64,000 nucleotides of DNA. It comes from an uncultured Candidatus Melainabacteria bacterium. Its GTDB lineage: Bacteria > Cyanobacteriota > Vampirovibrionia > Gastranaerophilales > Gastranaerophilaceae. The notes beneath the pieces were generated by a model, which saw nothing but the letters and a program-made list of their open reading frames with translations, ran no database searches and was not told the DNA's origin. Below, piece after piece: positions 8,938 to 17,984 of this stretch. Location of the stretch: NCBI GenBank assembly GCA_934754655.1, contig CAKVIC010000008.1:28057-92056 (forward strand), read 5' to 3'. Position numbers and translations under genes: made by a program. Position 1 is the stretch's first letter; every line of letters starts with the position of its first letter.

Positions 8938-9927
8938 ATGACAATGCTAATGAATGAAAAATTTAATTCTCAAAAAAAGGCTGATATAGATTGTGCTGTC
9001 GAAACTGTAAACAGAGAAATTGATACAATTATTAAATTACGTGATAGTTTAAACGATTCTTTAACTGATGCACTTGATTTAATGCAACAAGCAAAAGGAC
9101 GCATAATTATTACCGGCATGGGAAAATCAGGTCATATCGGACGAAAAATTGCCGCTTCATTAGCATCAACCGGCACACCGTCGTTTTTTGTACACCCTGC
9201 AGAAGCTAGTCACGGTGATTTAGGTATGATTACAGAAGATGATGTAGTCGTTGCAATTTCTAATAGTGGTGAGTCCAAAGAATTAGTTGATATTTTGAAT
9301 TACTGTAAACGTTTTGGAATTAAACTTATTTCAATCACTAAAAATGCTGAAAGCTCATTGGGAAAAGCTGGGGATGTCGTGCTTCAACTTCCTAATAATG
9401 GAGAAGCTTGTCCTCTCGGTCTAGCACCAACAAGTTCTACAACCGCAACATTGGTTTTAGGTGATATTTTGACAACAGCATTAATCGAGCGAAAAGGGTT
9501 TACAAAATCAGATTTTAATATGCGTCATCCGGGCGGAAAACTTGGCTCTATATTACAAAAAGTTTCAGATTTAATGCATACAAACCAAGAAATGCCTATT
9601 TTAGAAGAACATTCTGATATGCAACGAGTTTTATTAGAAATGACATCTAAACGTTTAGGTTGTGTTGGTTTTGTAAATTATAACGGTGAATTTACGGGTA
9701 TGCTAACAGATGGCGATTTAAGACGCTGTTTATCTGCAAAAATATTAGAAGAAAAAGCATGTAATTTGATGACACAAAATCCTATAACCATTAATAAAGA
9801 TAAAATGGCATCAGAAGCTTTAAAAATAATGCATGATAAGAAAATCACAAATTTATTTGTGCTTGAAGATAAGAAGCCTATAGGCGTTATTCATATCCAT
9901 GATTTGCTTAATAATGGCATTGCATAA
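8938..9927 (+). CDS. kdsD: Arabinose-5-phosphate isomerase (KpsF/GutQ family)
   Basis: Interconverts ribulose 5-phosphate and arabinose 5-phosphate, the first step toward KDO, the inner-core sugar of lipopolysaccharide. The SIS domain (about 30-190) has GMGKSGHIGRKIAASLASTGTPS and HPAEASHGDLGM. Two CBS domains fill about 205-329. The length of 329 residues is normal. An AAGGG lies 11 nt before the ATG at 8938; a second in-frame ATG at 8944 or 8950 is possible. The enzyme suggests an LPS outer membrane. Convergent with lepA. Confidence 0.92.
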   Translation: MTMLMNEKFNSQKKADIDCAVETVNREIDTIIKLRDSLNDSLTDALDLMQQAKGRIIITGMGKSGHIGRKIAASLASTGTPSFFVHPAEASHGDLGMITEDDVVVAISNSGESKELVDILNYCKRFGIKLISITKNAESSLGKAGDVVLQLPNNGEACPLGLAPTSSTTATLVLGDILTTALIERKGFTKSDFNMRHPGGKLGSILQKVSDLMHTNQEMPILEEHSDMQRVLLEMTSKRLGCVGFVNYNGEFTGMLTDGDLRRCLSAKILEEKACNLMTQNPITINKDKMASEALKIMHDKKITNLFVLEDKKPIGVIHIHDLLNNGIA

Positions 9928-9948
9928 AGCGCAATAAAATTTTGTAGT

Positions 9949-11748
9949 TTATTCTTCCTCAAGGCTTAAAACCGCCATGAATGCTTCTTGAGGAACTTCA
10001 ACTCTTCCAATAGCTTTCATTCGTTTTTTACCACGTTTTTGTTTCTCTAAAAGTTTACGCTTACGTGAAATATCGCCACCATAACATTTATCTAAGACAC
10101 TTTTTCTTAACGCTTTAATATTTGTTCTTGCAATAACTCTTCCACCGATAGCAGCTTGTATTGGGACTTCAAACATTTGTCGCGGAATAATTGTTTTTAA
10201 TTTTTCTGTTAATTTTTGCCCAATATAATAAGCGTTATCTTCATGACAAATTACAGATAGCGCATCAACTACTTCGCCGGCAAGCATTACATCTAATTTT
10301 ATAAGTTTAGAACGTTTGTATTCAGCAAATTCATAATCTAAACTTGCATAACCTTTTGTTCTAGATTTTAGCTGGTCATAAAAATCTGTTATAACTTCGC
10401 TTAATGGTAAATGGTAAACTAAGTCAACGCGAATTTTATCTAAATAATGCATGTTGATAAAAATTCCGCGCTTTGATTGCGCTAAATCCATTAGTGTTCC
10501 AACATATTCATTTGGTGTAATGATAGAAACTTTTACATACGGTTCTTCAATATAATCTCTATATTGTGCAGCAGGCAAATTTGCAGGATTATCAATTTCT
10601 ACAATTTCTCCATTTGTTTTATGCACTTTATAAACTACAGATGGCGCTGTTGTTACAATTGATAAATTGTATTCACGCTCTAATCTTTCTTGAGCAATCT
10701 CCATGTGCAACATGCCCAAAAAACCGCATCTAAACCCGAAACCAAGTGCGGATGAAGTTTCTGGCTCAAAAGTAATAGAACTATCTGAAAGCTTTAATTT
10801 TTCTAATGCTTCTTTTAATTCATGATAATCCTCATTATCAACAGGATACATGCCGGAAAAAACCATTGGCAAAGCTTCTTTATAACCGGGAAGCGGTTCT
10901 GATGCCGGATTTTCTACTAATGTAACAGTATCACCTACAAACCTTGTTATTTCTTTTATTGAACCTGCAAAATATCCAACATCACCACAAATTAATTCTT
11001 CAACTTGGACTCTATTAGGAGTTAAATAGCCTATTTCTACAACATCATATTCTTTACCTGAAGCCATAAAACGAACTTTATCACCTAATTTTAATTTGCC
11101 ATCCATGATTTTGAAAAAGCATAATGTACCTAAATACGGGTCGTATGCGCTATCAAAAACTAGCGCTCGTAAAGGTTTTTCTGAAGTATCAACTGGCGGC
11201 GGTACAATATCAACAATTGCCTCAAGAACTTCATCAATACCAACACCAGTTTTAGCTGAAACCGGTATTGCATGCGAAGCATCAATTCCCAAAATATCTT
11301 CTATTTCTTTTTTTACTCTTTCTACATCAGCTGACGGCAAATCAATTTTATTAATTACTGGAATAATTTCAAGGTTTTGTTCAATTGCCATATACACATT
11401 TGCTAAAGTTTGTGCTTCTACACCTTGAGTCGCATCAACTATGAGCAAAGCTCCTTCACAAGCGGCTAAAGAACGAGAAACCTCATAAGAAAAATCAACG
11501 TGACCAGGAGTATCAATCAAGTTGAAAATATATTTTTCACCAGATTTTGATGTATAATTCATTCTTGCAGCATTTAATTTTATTGTAATACCACGTTCTC
11601 TTTCAATATCCATAGTATCCAAAAGTTGCGCTTGCATATCACGCTCAGCAACAGTACCGGTCGCCTCTAACAATCTATCTGCAAGAGTTGATTTTCCATG
11701 GTCAATATGAGCTATTATACAAAAATTCCTTACGTTTTCTCGTTTCAT
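9949..11748 (-). CDS. lepA: Elongation factor 4 (LepA GTPase)
   Basis: A ribosome-associated GTPase related to EF-G, proposed to back-translocate or assist ribosome biogenesis. The GTPase domain begins at IAHIDHGKSTLADRLL, followed by RGITIKL, DTPGHVDF and NKIDLPSAD. The LepA-specific C-terminal domain ends with the basic block KRKLLEKQKRGKKRMK. The length of 599 residues is normal. GGAG lies 6 nt before the ATG. Confidence 0.98.
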   Translation of the reverse strand: MKRENVRNFCIIAHIDHGKSTLADRLLEATGTVAERDMQAQLLDTMDIERERGITIKLNAARMNYTSKSGEKYIFNLIDTPGHVDFSYEVSRSLAACEGALLIVDATQGVEAQTLANVYMAIEQNLEIIPVINKIDLPSADVERVKKEIEDILGIDASHAIPVSAKTGVGIDEVLEAIVDIVPPPVDTSEKPLRALVFDSAYDPYLGTLCFFKIMDGKLKLGDKVRFMASGKEYDVVEIGYLTPNRVQVEELICGDVGYFAGSIKEITRFVGDTVTLVENPASEPLPGYKEALPMVFSGMYPVDNEDYHELKEALEKLKLSDSSITFEPETSSALGFGFRCGFLGMLHMEIAQERLEREYNLSIVTTAPSVVYKVHKTNGEIVEIDNPANLPAAQYRDYIEEPYVKVSIITPNEYVGTLMDLAQSKRGIFINMHYLDKIRVDLVYHLPLSEVITDFYDQLKSRTKGYASLDYEFAEYKRSKLIKLDVMLAGEVVDALSVICHEDNAYYIGQKLTEKLKTIIPRQMFEVPIQAAIGGRVIARTNIKALRKSVLDKCYGGDISRKRKLLEKQKRGKKRMKAIGRVEVPQEAFMAVLSLEEE

Positions 11749-11815
11749 TCTTTCTCCAGTGTAAAAATAAATAATCTATGTTATTTATTCTACATTAAAA
11801 ATTGTTTTTTATAAA

Positions 11816-14800
11816 TTATTTAATCTTGCGTTTGCTTGAAGTTTCTTTTAATACCTCTTTTTTGACACTATCATTAGCCCACTCTTTAGATATAACAGAT
11901 TTTACTTTATATGAAGTAGTATCCATTTCACTATCTAAAGCTTGTTGTTCAGCAATAGCATCCGCAATAGTTTCTGTAGTACTTCCTTCAATTGGTTCTG
12001 GAAGTGTTTCGACATAATTTTCAGCATCTTTATATTCAGTTTCCGTCGCAAGCCATTTAAAAGATTTTACAAGTTTTAAAGGTTTTGCAACATCTCCTTT
12101 TAAAACAATCTGAAATTTCGAAGCAGAATTATCTACATACTTATTAGAAAAACTTGGTAGCATATCCATTTCGCTTTGTGGAACCATTTCACAAAATAAA
12201 GAAAATGCTTTTGCAGTAACAACATTTAAACTTGCAGCACTATTTATTAAATTTGCAGGATTTATTGCACCGATTGGGCCTAAAAGATTTGATATTAAAG
12301 AAGCCATTCTTGCTCTAACTTTCATATCTGCCGTATTTTTCAACAAATCAAAATCGCCCAAAATATGTAGACTTAAAATATTTCCAGAAGACGTAATAGG
12401 GCTAATGTGACAAATTCCATCTGAAAAATCTAATATACCATTAAGTTCTGAAAAATGTGTTGTATCAATTGTTAACAACCCGTCAAGAATTCCGCCTAAA
12501 CAATTTTGGAAAAATGCAGATTCTCGAATATTTTCAGCTAATATCATATTTTCGATTTTTCCAAAAGGTCCAAATTGACCATCTTTTACATTAAACAAAA
12601 CGTAACCTTTTAGAGATTTCATTTGAGTTTCTAAATCCATACCATGTAGCGACAAGCGAGTTTGAAAATCTGCTGTACCACTTAATGTGTCTTTCATATT
12701 AGCAGCATCTAAAAGTGCTTTCTCTACATTTAACCCACTACCTTTTACATTTATTTTAACAAGTGAACTTAAAATATTTACTGCAATATTGCCATTAATA
12801 TTTCCATCAAAAACTTTTGTTTTTAAGTCATTTAAATATAAGGTGTTTTTAATAAACGCAAAGTTTGAGATTGTATTGCGCAAATCAATATTACCGGAAA
12901 TTAGTCTTGCAAAATTTATATTTCCATTATGAATTGTAACAGGTATATCTGCTATTTGATTTTGTTTTACAGTGGTTGAATTTGTTTTAGGAGTATATTT
13001 TTCAGCTTTATTTGCAATTTCTAAAACTTTATCAGCGTTAAAGTATCTTGAATTTACAACCATTTTTCGAAGATTTATATTATTATCAGGCTTTAAATCA
13101 AGATTTCCGGTAATTTGCAAATCTGAACCATTAAGTAATAAATCTATTATCTCAAAATTAGCAACCATACCTCTAAATTTCAAATTAAAATCTCGAATAT
13201 CAGTTTTTAATTCCGGAATAGATAAGTTTTTTATTTCAATATGTCCTCTACTACGTGGAGCGTTTAATTTTCCAAATAAAAATATTTTTGAATTTACAAT
13301 AAATTTAGAGTTTGGGAAAATATGCAAAGTTCCATTCAAAGTTTTTGGCATTGTTATTTTTAATAAATTTATTGTATCACCAGCAATTGTACCATCAATA
13401 CCTAAAACTTCTTTTAGGTTTATAATTTCATTACCTTTTTTATCAACGGTAACTTCTCTTTCAAAAAATCCTGTTTTTTTGATTTTAGTTCGATTGCCCT
13501 TAAAATCAATGACAGTTTGCAAAGATAAGTTTTTATTTTTTAATTCTGCAAAATCAATCGGAGTTATAAAATTTTCTTTATCAACTAAAATTTGTGCAAA
13601 AAGTGTTTGTTTATTTTTGTTTCCATCAACTGTTATTTTTATAGGCAATGTTCCATGAAAATTCAAAAATGGTTTAAATTCTACACCTATAAATTTAACA
13701 ATGTCGTCTGTTGAAATATCACCGTTCACATCAAAATTAATACTTTCAATATCTTTAATATTATGGATTTCTCCACAATATTTTACCGAAGAATTTTTAT
13801 TAAAATTAATCTTATTTTCTTTTAATAAAAAGTTATTATCGTATAATTCTGCTTCCAAAATAGGTAATGATATTTGTGATTTTGTTTTAGGCAAAAATAT
13901 TAATAAATTATTGTTTTTGAAATTCCCTTTAAAATCTTTTGTTGTTGCAAAAAATTCTGTTTCAAAATCTTTGTTTTTTATAATATAATTTTGAACTTTA
14001 TCTGAAAAATCAAAGTTTGTTAAAATAATTTTTGCTGATGTAACAGCTTGTTTTAGTTTTCCTTGAAGAGTTGCTTCTAAAGAAAGTTCTCCAGACTTAA
14101 AATTAAAATCAGTTCTAATTTTTTGAGGGGCAAAAGCGTAAAATAATTTCGCTAAATTTATTTTATTAGCGTTTATTGTAATATCTGCGAGCGATTTTTC
14201 ATTAATTTGACCATTAATATCAATTCTTGAATTATCAATATATAAATGTGAGTTTTGAAAATCAAGAAGATTATTATCTAGATTTATACTTATATCAGCA
14301 TCTGAAATAATTTTTCCTATATTGGTTACAGTTAAACTACCATCATTGATTAAAATAGCACCACTAGATTGCCATTTTTTTAAATTAGTTTTAATGTTAC
14401 AATTAGCACTTATTGAACCGCTAGCATTAAATCTTGCTAATTCATTAGGAATAGATAACGAATTAAGTAAAGCTTTTGATAAAGTTAAAATATCATTAAA
14501 TTTTATATCTGAAGTTTTAATAAATAAATCAGTATTTGGATGAACCCCATAATTGATTAAACCAGATAATTTTAAATTCTCATTAGGCATAAAGTTGATA
14601 TTTGAATCAATATTTAATCTTGTACCATTAAATTTTACATGTGCGTAACTTTCAGGTAAAACTATATGTGAAATTTTTAATGATAGATTATTTATATTAA
14701 AATCTCCACTTGCATAGATTCTATGATTCTTTTCACGAAGTTTAATCTTTGTATCAAGATTTGTTTTAAGATCATAATTTCGATACATTTCAACAATATT

Positions 14801-15556
14801 TATAAATGGAAACTCTATTCTTTCAGCAGGATCATCTTCTGAATCCAACGCTGGAGCAGGTTTTGGTAAAAAAGTGTTAACATCAATATTTGCTATAATA
14901 TTTTTATTTTCATCACTAAATAATGTTGCAGAAGTTTTTATTTTTGCAATTTTACCATTTAAATAATCAGCTTTTAATTTTTCACCAGTTAATTTTAAAT
15001 AATGTTTATTTTTTAAATCATTAACTAAAATATTGTAATTATGGAGTTTTATATTAACAATTTTTATTCTTATCCAATTTGGATTAAACCAAGATTTTGA
15101 TTGTGATTGAGCGAAATTTCTCTGTTCAAGTTTTTGTTCTTTATCTGAATTCAAAATATCTTCAACTAATTTTAAAACTTTAAATTGTTCATTATTTGTA
15201 ATTTCTAAATTTAAATAAGGTTTTTCTACTTCAAGACAAGAAATCTTGACTGTTAATAAAAATAAACTTGGAAGCGCAATTCTTGTATTTATTTTTTCAG
15301 CAGAAAAAACAGTTGTCGAATCTGGCAGGCTTACAGAAATATTATCAGCTTTTACTCCAATAGCTAATAGTGGCGTTGTGATAATCTTAGCATTTTCATA
15401 TTTTAAATCTAATTTTGTTTGCTCTTTTACAAGTTTTTGTATTATAGGTTCATACTTATTTATATTTAAACATGGAAGTATAAATAAAAACGCCAAATAT
15501 GCTAAAATTATAATACTTAAGATTGTTATTCCGATTAGTTTAAAAGTTTTTTTCAT
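11816..15556 (-). CDS. AsmA-like inner-membrane-anchored protein
   Basis: A 1246-residue protein with one N-terminal membrane anchor (about 7-29) and a very long beta-rich, periplasm-facing region. The N-terminal 120 residues and the C-terminal region (about 1000-1130, with GGILDGLLTIDTTHFS and a following beta repeat) look like AsmA. AsmA-like proteins such as AsmA, TamB and YhdP belong to the bridge-like group thought to carry phospholipids between the membranes of diderm bacteria. A repeated beta-strand pattern supports this fold. GGAGG precedes the ATG. The tail (about 1170-1246) is polar. The substrate is not visible in sequence. Gene length and isolation fit an envelope-maintenance role, together with kdsD upstream. 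Confidence 0.82.
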   Translation of the reverse strand: MKKTFKLIGITILSIIILAYLAFLFILPCLNINKYEPIIQKLVKEQTKLDLKYENAKIITTPLLAIGVKADNISVSLPDSTTVFSAEKINTRIALPSLFLLTVKISCLEVEKPYLNLEITNNEQFKVLKLVEDILNSDKEQKLEQRNFAQSQSKSWFNPNWIRIKIVNIKLHNYNILVNDLKNKHYLKLTGEKLKADYLNGKIAKIKTSATLFSDENKNIIANIDVNTFLPKPAPALDSEDDPAERIEFPFINIVEMYRNYDLKTNLDTKIKLREKNHRIYASGDFNINNLSLKISHIVLPESYAHVKFNGTRLNIDSNINFMPNENLKLSGLINYGVHPNTDLFIKTSDIKFNDILTLSKALLNSLSIPNELARFNASGSISANCNIKTNLKKWQSSGAILINDGSLTVTNIGKIISDADISINLDNNLLDFQNSHLYIDNSRIDINGQINEKSLADITINANKINLAKLFYAFAPQKIRTDFNFKSGELSLEATLQGKLKQAVTSAKIILTNFDFSDKVQNYIIKNKDFETEFFATTKDFKGNFKNNNLLIFLPKTKSQISLPILEAELYDNNFLLKENKINFNKNSSVKYCGEIHNIKDIESINFDVNGDISTDDIVKFIGVEFKPFLNFHGTLPIKITVDGNKNKQTLFAQILVDKENFITPIDFAELKNKNLSLQTVIDFKGNRTKIKKTGFFEREVTVDKKGNEIINLKEVLGIDGTIAGDTINLLKITMPKTLNGTLHIFPNSKFIVNSKIFLFGKLNAPRSRGHIEIKNLSIPELKTDIRDFNLKFRGMVANFEIIDLLLNGSDLQITGNLDLKPDNNINLRKMVVNSRYFNADKVLEIANKAEKYTPKTNSTTVKQNQIADIPVTIHNGNINFARLISGNIDLRNTISNFAFIKNTLYLNDLKTKVFDGNINGNIAVNILSSLVKINVKGSGLNVEKALLDAANMKDTLSGTADFQTRLSLHGMDLETQMKSLKGYVLFNVKDGQFGPFGKIENMILAENIRESAFFQNCLGGILDGLLTIDTTHFSELNGILDFSDGICHISPITSSGNILSLHILGDFDLLKNTADMKVRARMASLISNLLGPIGAINPANLINSAASLNVVTAKAFSLFCEMVPQSEMDMLPSFSNKYVDNSASKFQIVLKGDVAKPLKLVKSFKWLATETEYKDAENYVETLPEPIEGSTTETIADAIAEQQALDSEMDTTSYKVKSVISKEWANDSVKKEVLKETSSKRKIK

Positions 15557-15888
15557 AAACCCTCCAAATATACAACGACCTTAATATGATATCATAAAAT
15601 CACGAATAAAAACTTTAATAAAAGCTCATTGATTGTTTATTTATTATAACAAATCTTTTATTTTGTAAAAAATCACTAATAAGTTATTAAAATCAAAGAA
15701 ATTACATAAGATTAATCTTTTACATTATAAGCAAAAGAAATTATATAATAAAAAAACAATCGTTAACAAATCTTTACAAAATAGAGCTAAATCTAATATT
15801 AAAGCTTGCATTCAGATTTTTACCAAGTATTATTAAATATAATGTCACATTGTGACTAAATATGTTAGCCGAATTTTAGAGGAAATAT
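15557..15888. other. Intergenic region before the ribosomal operon
   Basis: 332 bp between the divergent AsmA-like gene and infA. It is very AT-rich with no coding potential that I can support. It holds the predicted infA promoter and a GTCACA-T-TGTGAC palindrome (15844-15856). secY and adk, usual neighbours of infA, are absent, so the ribosomal operon begins here. Confidence 0.7.
15806..15843 (+). promoter_or_regulatory. Possible promoter region of the infA-rpsI operon
   Basis: Two overlapping candidates: TTGCAT (15806-15811) with a 16-bp spacer to TATTAT (15828-15833), and a perfect TATAAT at 15838-15843 without a convincing -35. Either start would place the palindrome GTCACA-T-TGTGAC (15844-15856) at the start of the transcript or just at the initiation point, where a regulator could bind. 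Confidence 0.4.
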
Positions 15889-16104
15889 ATGGCAAAAGAT
15901 GTAATAGAAATAGAAGGTACGATTTTAGAATCAATGCCAAATGCAATGTTCAGGGTAAAGTTAGAAAATGATCACGAAATTCTAGCTCATATATCTGGCA
16001 AAATCAGAAAGAATTTTATAAGAATTCTTCCAGGAGATAAGGTAAGAGTCGAAATGACACCTTATGACTTAACAAAAGGTCGTATTACATTCAGATTAAA
16101 ATAA
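15889..16104 (+). CDS. infA: Translation initiation factor IF-1
   Basis: A 71-residue S1-like OB fold protein that blocks the ribosomal A site during initiation. The sequence MAKDVIEIEGTILESMPNA and the C-terminal MTPYDLTKGRITFRLK are diagnostic. GAGG lies 7 nt before the ATG. First gene of the ribosomal operon; rpmJ follows after 33 bp. Confidence 0.98.
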   Translation: MAKDVIEIEGTILESMPNAMFRVKLENDHEILAHISGKIRKNFIRILPGDKVRVEMTPYDLTKGRITFRLK

Positions 16105-16137
16105 TAAAGATTACACATAAAGAAAAGGAAATTAAAA

Positions 16138-16251
16138 ATGAAAACAAGATCTTCAGTAAAACCTATGTGCGATAAATGCAAGGTTATTAAAAGAAAAGGC
16201 AGAGTTGCTGTTATTTGTGAAAACCCAAAACATAAACAAAGACAAGGTTAG
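16138..16251 (+). CDS. rpmJ: 50S ribosomal protein L36
   Basis: A 37-residue ORF beginning MKTRSSVKPMCDKCKVIKRK. It has the zinc-binding C-form ligands Cys11, Cys14, Cys27 and His32 typical of the zinc-containing L36. AAAGGAA lies before the ATG. infA-rpmJ-rpsM is the standard order. Its stop codon lies inside the left arm of the inverted repeat that bounds the following element. Confidence 0.97.
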   Translation: MKTRSSVKPMCDKCKVIKRKGRVAVICENPKHKQRQG

Positions 16252-16375
16252 GTTTTGCGTAGAGTGACGGCGAGCGATAGCGAACATTACTCAAAATGCA
16301 GCGAAGCTAAGTGAAAATAAATTTTGCGAAGGCAAATCATAATGAACGACAGCGGAGCGTAAAGCAATAACCTAA
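16248..16375 (+). repeat. Structured 128-bp element between rpmJ and rpsM
   Basis: The ends form an inverted repeat, TTAGGTT-TTGC (16248-16258) against GCAAT-AACCTAA (16364-16375), with one bulged base. The interior is markedly richer in G+C than the surroundings and full of AGCGA, GCGAAG and AGCGGAGCG words, with small hairpins such as TTTGC-GAAG-GCAAA. It could be a miniature palindromic element or an S4-type autoregulatory leader, since the alpha operon leader lies before rpsM in E. coli. Confidence 0.55.
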
Positions 16376-16426
16376 TTCCATAAATAAGAAAAAGTTAAGT
16401 ACAAATTAAAATAAAGGAAACAAAAT

Positions 16427-16798
16427 ATGGCAAGATTAGTTGGGGTAGATTTACCTCGTAACAAAAGACTAGAAGTAGCTCTAACCTATATTTTTGGTAT
16501 AGGACCAGCTAGAGCAAGTAAAATTCTTGAAACAACTGGTATTTCTCCAGATTTAAGAACTGATGATTTGACAGATGATGATATTAAAAAATTGCGTAAT
16601 GCTTTATCAGAATATCATATAGAAGGTGACTTGAGACGTGAAATTTCAATGAATATTAAACGTTTACAAGAAATCGGTTCATACAGAGGCATGCGCCACA
16701 AAAAATCACTTCCTTGCAGAGGACAAAGAACAAAAACTAATGCAAGAACAAGACGTGGTAAGAAAAACGGTGCTGTTGCTAAAAAGAAAACAGCTTAG
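16427..16798 (+). CDS. rpsM: 30S ribosomal protein S13
   Basis: 123 residues. The start is MARLVGVDLPRNKRLEVALTYIFGIG, and the C-terminal basic tail includes RGQRTKTNARTRRGK. S13 sits at the head of the small subunit and contacts the large subunit and the P-site tRNA. An AAAGGAA ribosome-binding site precedes the ATG. The 175-bp gap from rpmJ is unusual and holds the structured element. Confidence 0.98.
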   Translation: MARLVGVDLPRNKRLEVALTYIFGIGPARASKILETTGISPDLRTDDLTDDDIKKLRNALSEYHIEGDLRREISMNIKRLQEIGSYRGMRHKKSLPCRGQRTKTNARTRRGKKNGAVAKKKTA

Positions 16799-16858
16799 TT
16801 TATAAAGTTGTAATAAATATAAATAGTAATTAAATTAAAATATATAAGGAAAAAGAAA

Positions 16859-17245
16859 ATGGCAAGACCAAAAACTACAAAGAAAAAAGAAAAGAAAAAT
16901 GTATTGCAAGGTATTGTACACATACAATCAACTTTTAACAATACAATTGTAACTTCTACTGATATGCAAGGTAATGCTATTGCTTGGGCAACAGCTGGTG
17001 CAACTGGTTTTAAAGGCGCAAGAAAAGGAACTCCATTTGCAGCTCAATCTGCAGCTGAAATGGTTGCAAAAAAATCAATTGACCAAGGTATGAAAAAGGT
17101 TGAAGTTTACATAAAAGGACCAGGTTCAGGACGTGAAACTGCGATAAGAGCAATCCAAGCTGCAGGTTTAGAAATTACGTTAATTAAAGACGTAACTCCA
17201 ATTCCTCATAATGGATGCCGTCCACCAAAGAAAAGACGTGTATAA
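16859..17245 (+). CDS. rpsK: 30S ribosomal protein S11
   Basis: 128 residues, with typical blocks HIQSTFNNTIVT, AGATGFKGARKGTPFAAQ and the C-terminal PIPHNGCRPPKKRRV. It forms part of the platform near the mRNA exit. AAGGAAAAAG lies before the ATG. Second small-subunit gene of the operon. Confidence 0.98.
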   Translation: MARPKTTKKKEKKNVLQGIVHIQSTFNNTIVTSTDMQGNAIAWATAGATGFKGARKGTPFAAQSAAEMVAKKSIDQGMKKVEVYIKGPGSGRETAIRAIQAAGLEITLIKDVTPIPHNGCRPPKKRRV

Positions 17246-17297
17246 TAATTTAGTAATAATGCTAAAAATTATGCAAAACATTTAAAGTAATAATAGC

Positions 17298-17343
17298 GCG
17301 AGGGCTCACTTTTAGCCAAAAAAGCGAACCATAGATGCCTCGC
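17298..17343 (+). promoter_or_regulatory. Hairpin upstream of rpsD (possible r-protein leader)
   Basis: GCGAGG (17298-17303) pairs with CCTCGC (17338-17343), and GGCT/AGCC forms an inner helix. It is the only G+C-rich segment in the 117-bp rpsK-rpsD gap, and it ends about 8 nt before the AAGGAG of rpsD. S4 often represses its own operon by binding leader RNA, so this is a candidate site. Confidence 0.4.
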
Positions 17344-17362
17344 AATAGAAAAGGAGAAAAAA

Positions 17363-17965
17363 ATGGCAAAATACACAGGACCAACCAATAAATTATACCG
17401 TAACTACGGTGTTAAGGATTTGTCAAACAGAAAGTTAACAGTTTCAATGCGTCAAACAGCGTCAGGTCAACACGGTGCTGTTAGAAAAAAACTTTCTGAA
17501 TATGCAATCCACTTAAATGAAAAACAAAAAATAAGATTAACATATCTTGTAAGTGAAAAACAATTTGAAAAATATTATAATGAAGCTGCTAGAAAAAAAG
17601 GTGTTACCGGTACAATCTTGTTACAACTTTTAGAGTCTAGACTTGATAATATTTTATTCAGAGCTGGCTTTGGCGTTACCCGTAAACAATCTAGACAAGT
17701 TGTTAACCATGGTCACGTCTTAGTAAACGGCAGAAAAGTAGATATTCCATCATATTTAGTTAAAGCTGGCGATGTAATTACAATCAAATCAAAAAGTTCA
17801 GAATTCTTAAAAACAGTTATGAGTGCTATTGATTTATCAGGTGTACCTTCTTGGTTAACAGTTGATAAAGATGAATTAAAGATTACATTTGAAAGAATTC
17901 CTCAAAGAGAAGAATTAGATCCAGAAATCAAAGAACAACTAGTTATAGAGTACTATTCAAAATAA
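17363..17965 (+). CDS. rpsD: 30S ribosomal protein S4
   Basis: 200 residues. The S4 domain holds TRKQSRQVVNHGHVLVNGRKVDIPSYLVKAGD. The N-terminus (MAKYTGPTNKLYRNYG) lacks the zinc-binding cysteines, so this is the cysteine-free form. The family blocks ASGQHG and LLQLLESRLDN are intact. S4 nucleates 30S assembly and is a translational repressor in several phyla. A strong AAGGAG precedes the ATG. It lies between rpsK and rpoA as in E. coli; many Cyanobacteria lack it at this place. Confidence 0.97.
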   Translation: MAKYTGPTNKLYRNYGVKDLSNRKLTVSMRQTASGQHGAVRKKLSEYAIHLNEKQKIRLTYLVSEKQFEKYYNEAARKKGVTGTILLQLLESRLDNILFRAGFGVTRKQSRQVVNHGHVLVNGRKVDIPSYLVKAGDVITIKSKSSEFLKTVMSAIDLSGVPSWLTVDKDELKITFERIPQREELDPEIKEQLVIEYYSK

Positions 17966-17984
17966 GCTAATAGGAGAGATTAAT

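Noticed and set aside
12687..13988. Several plus-strand open frames opposite the AsmA-like gene
   Set aside because: They are antisense to a well-supported 1246-codon gene, hydrophobic as expected for a complement of AT-rich coding sequence, and lack ribosome-binding sites.
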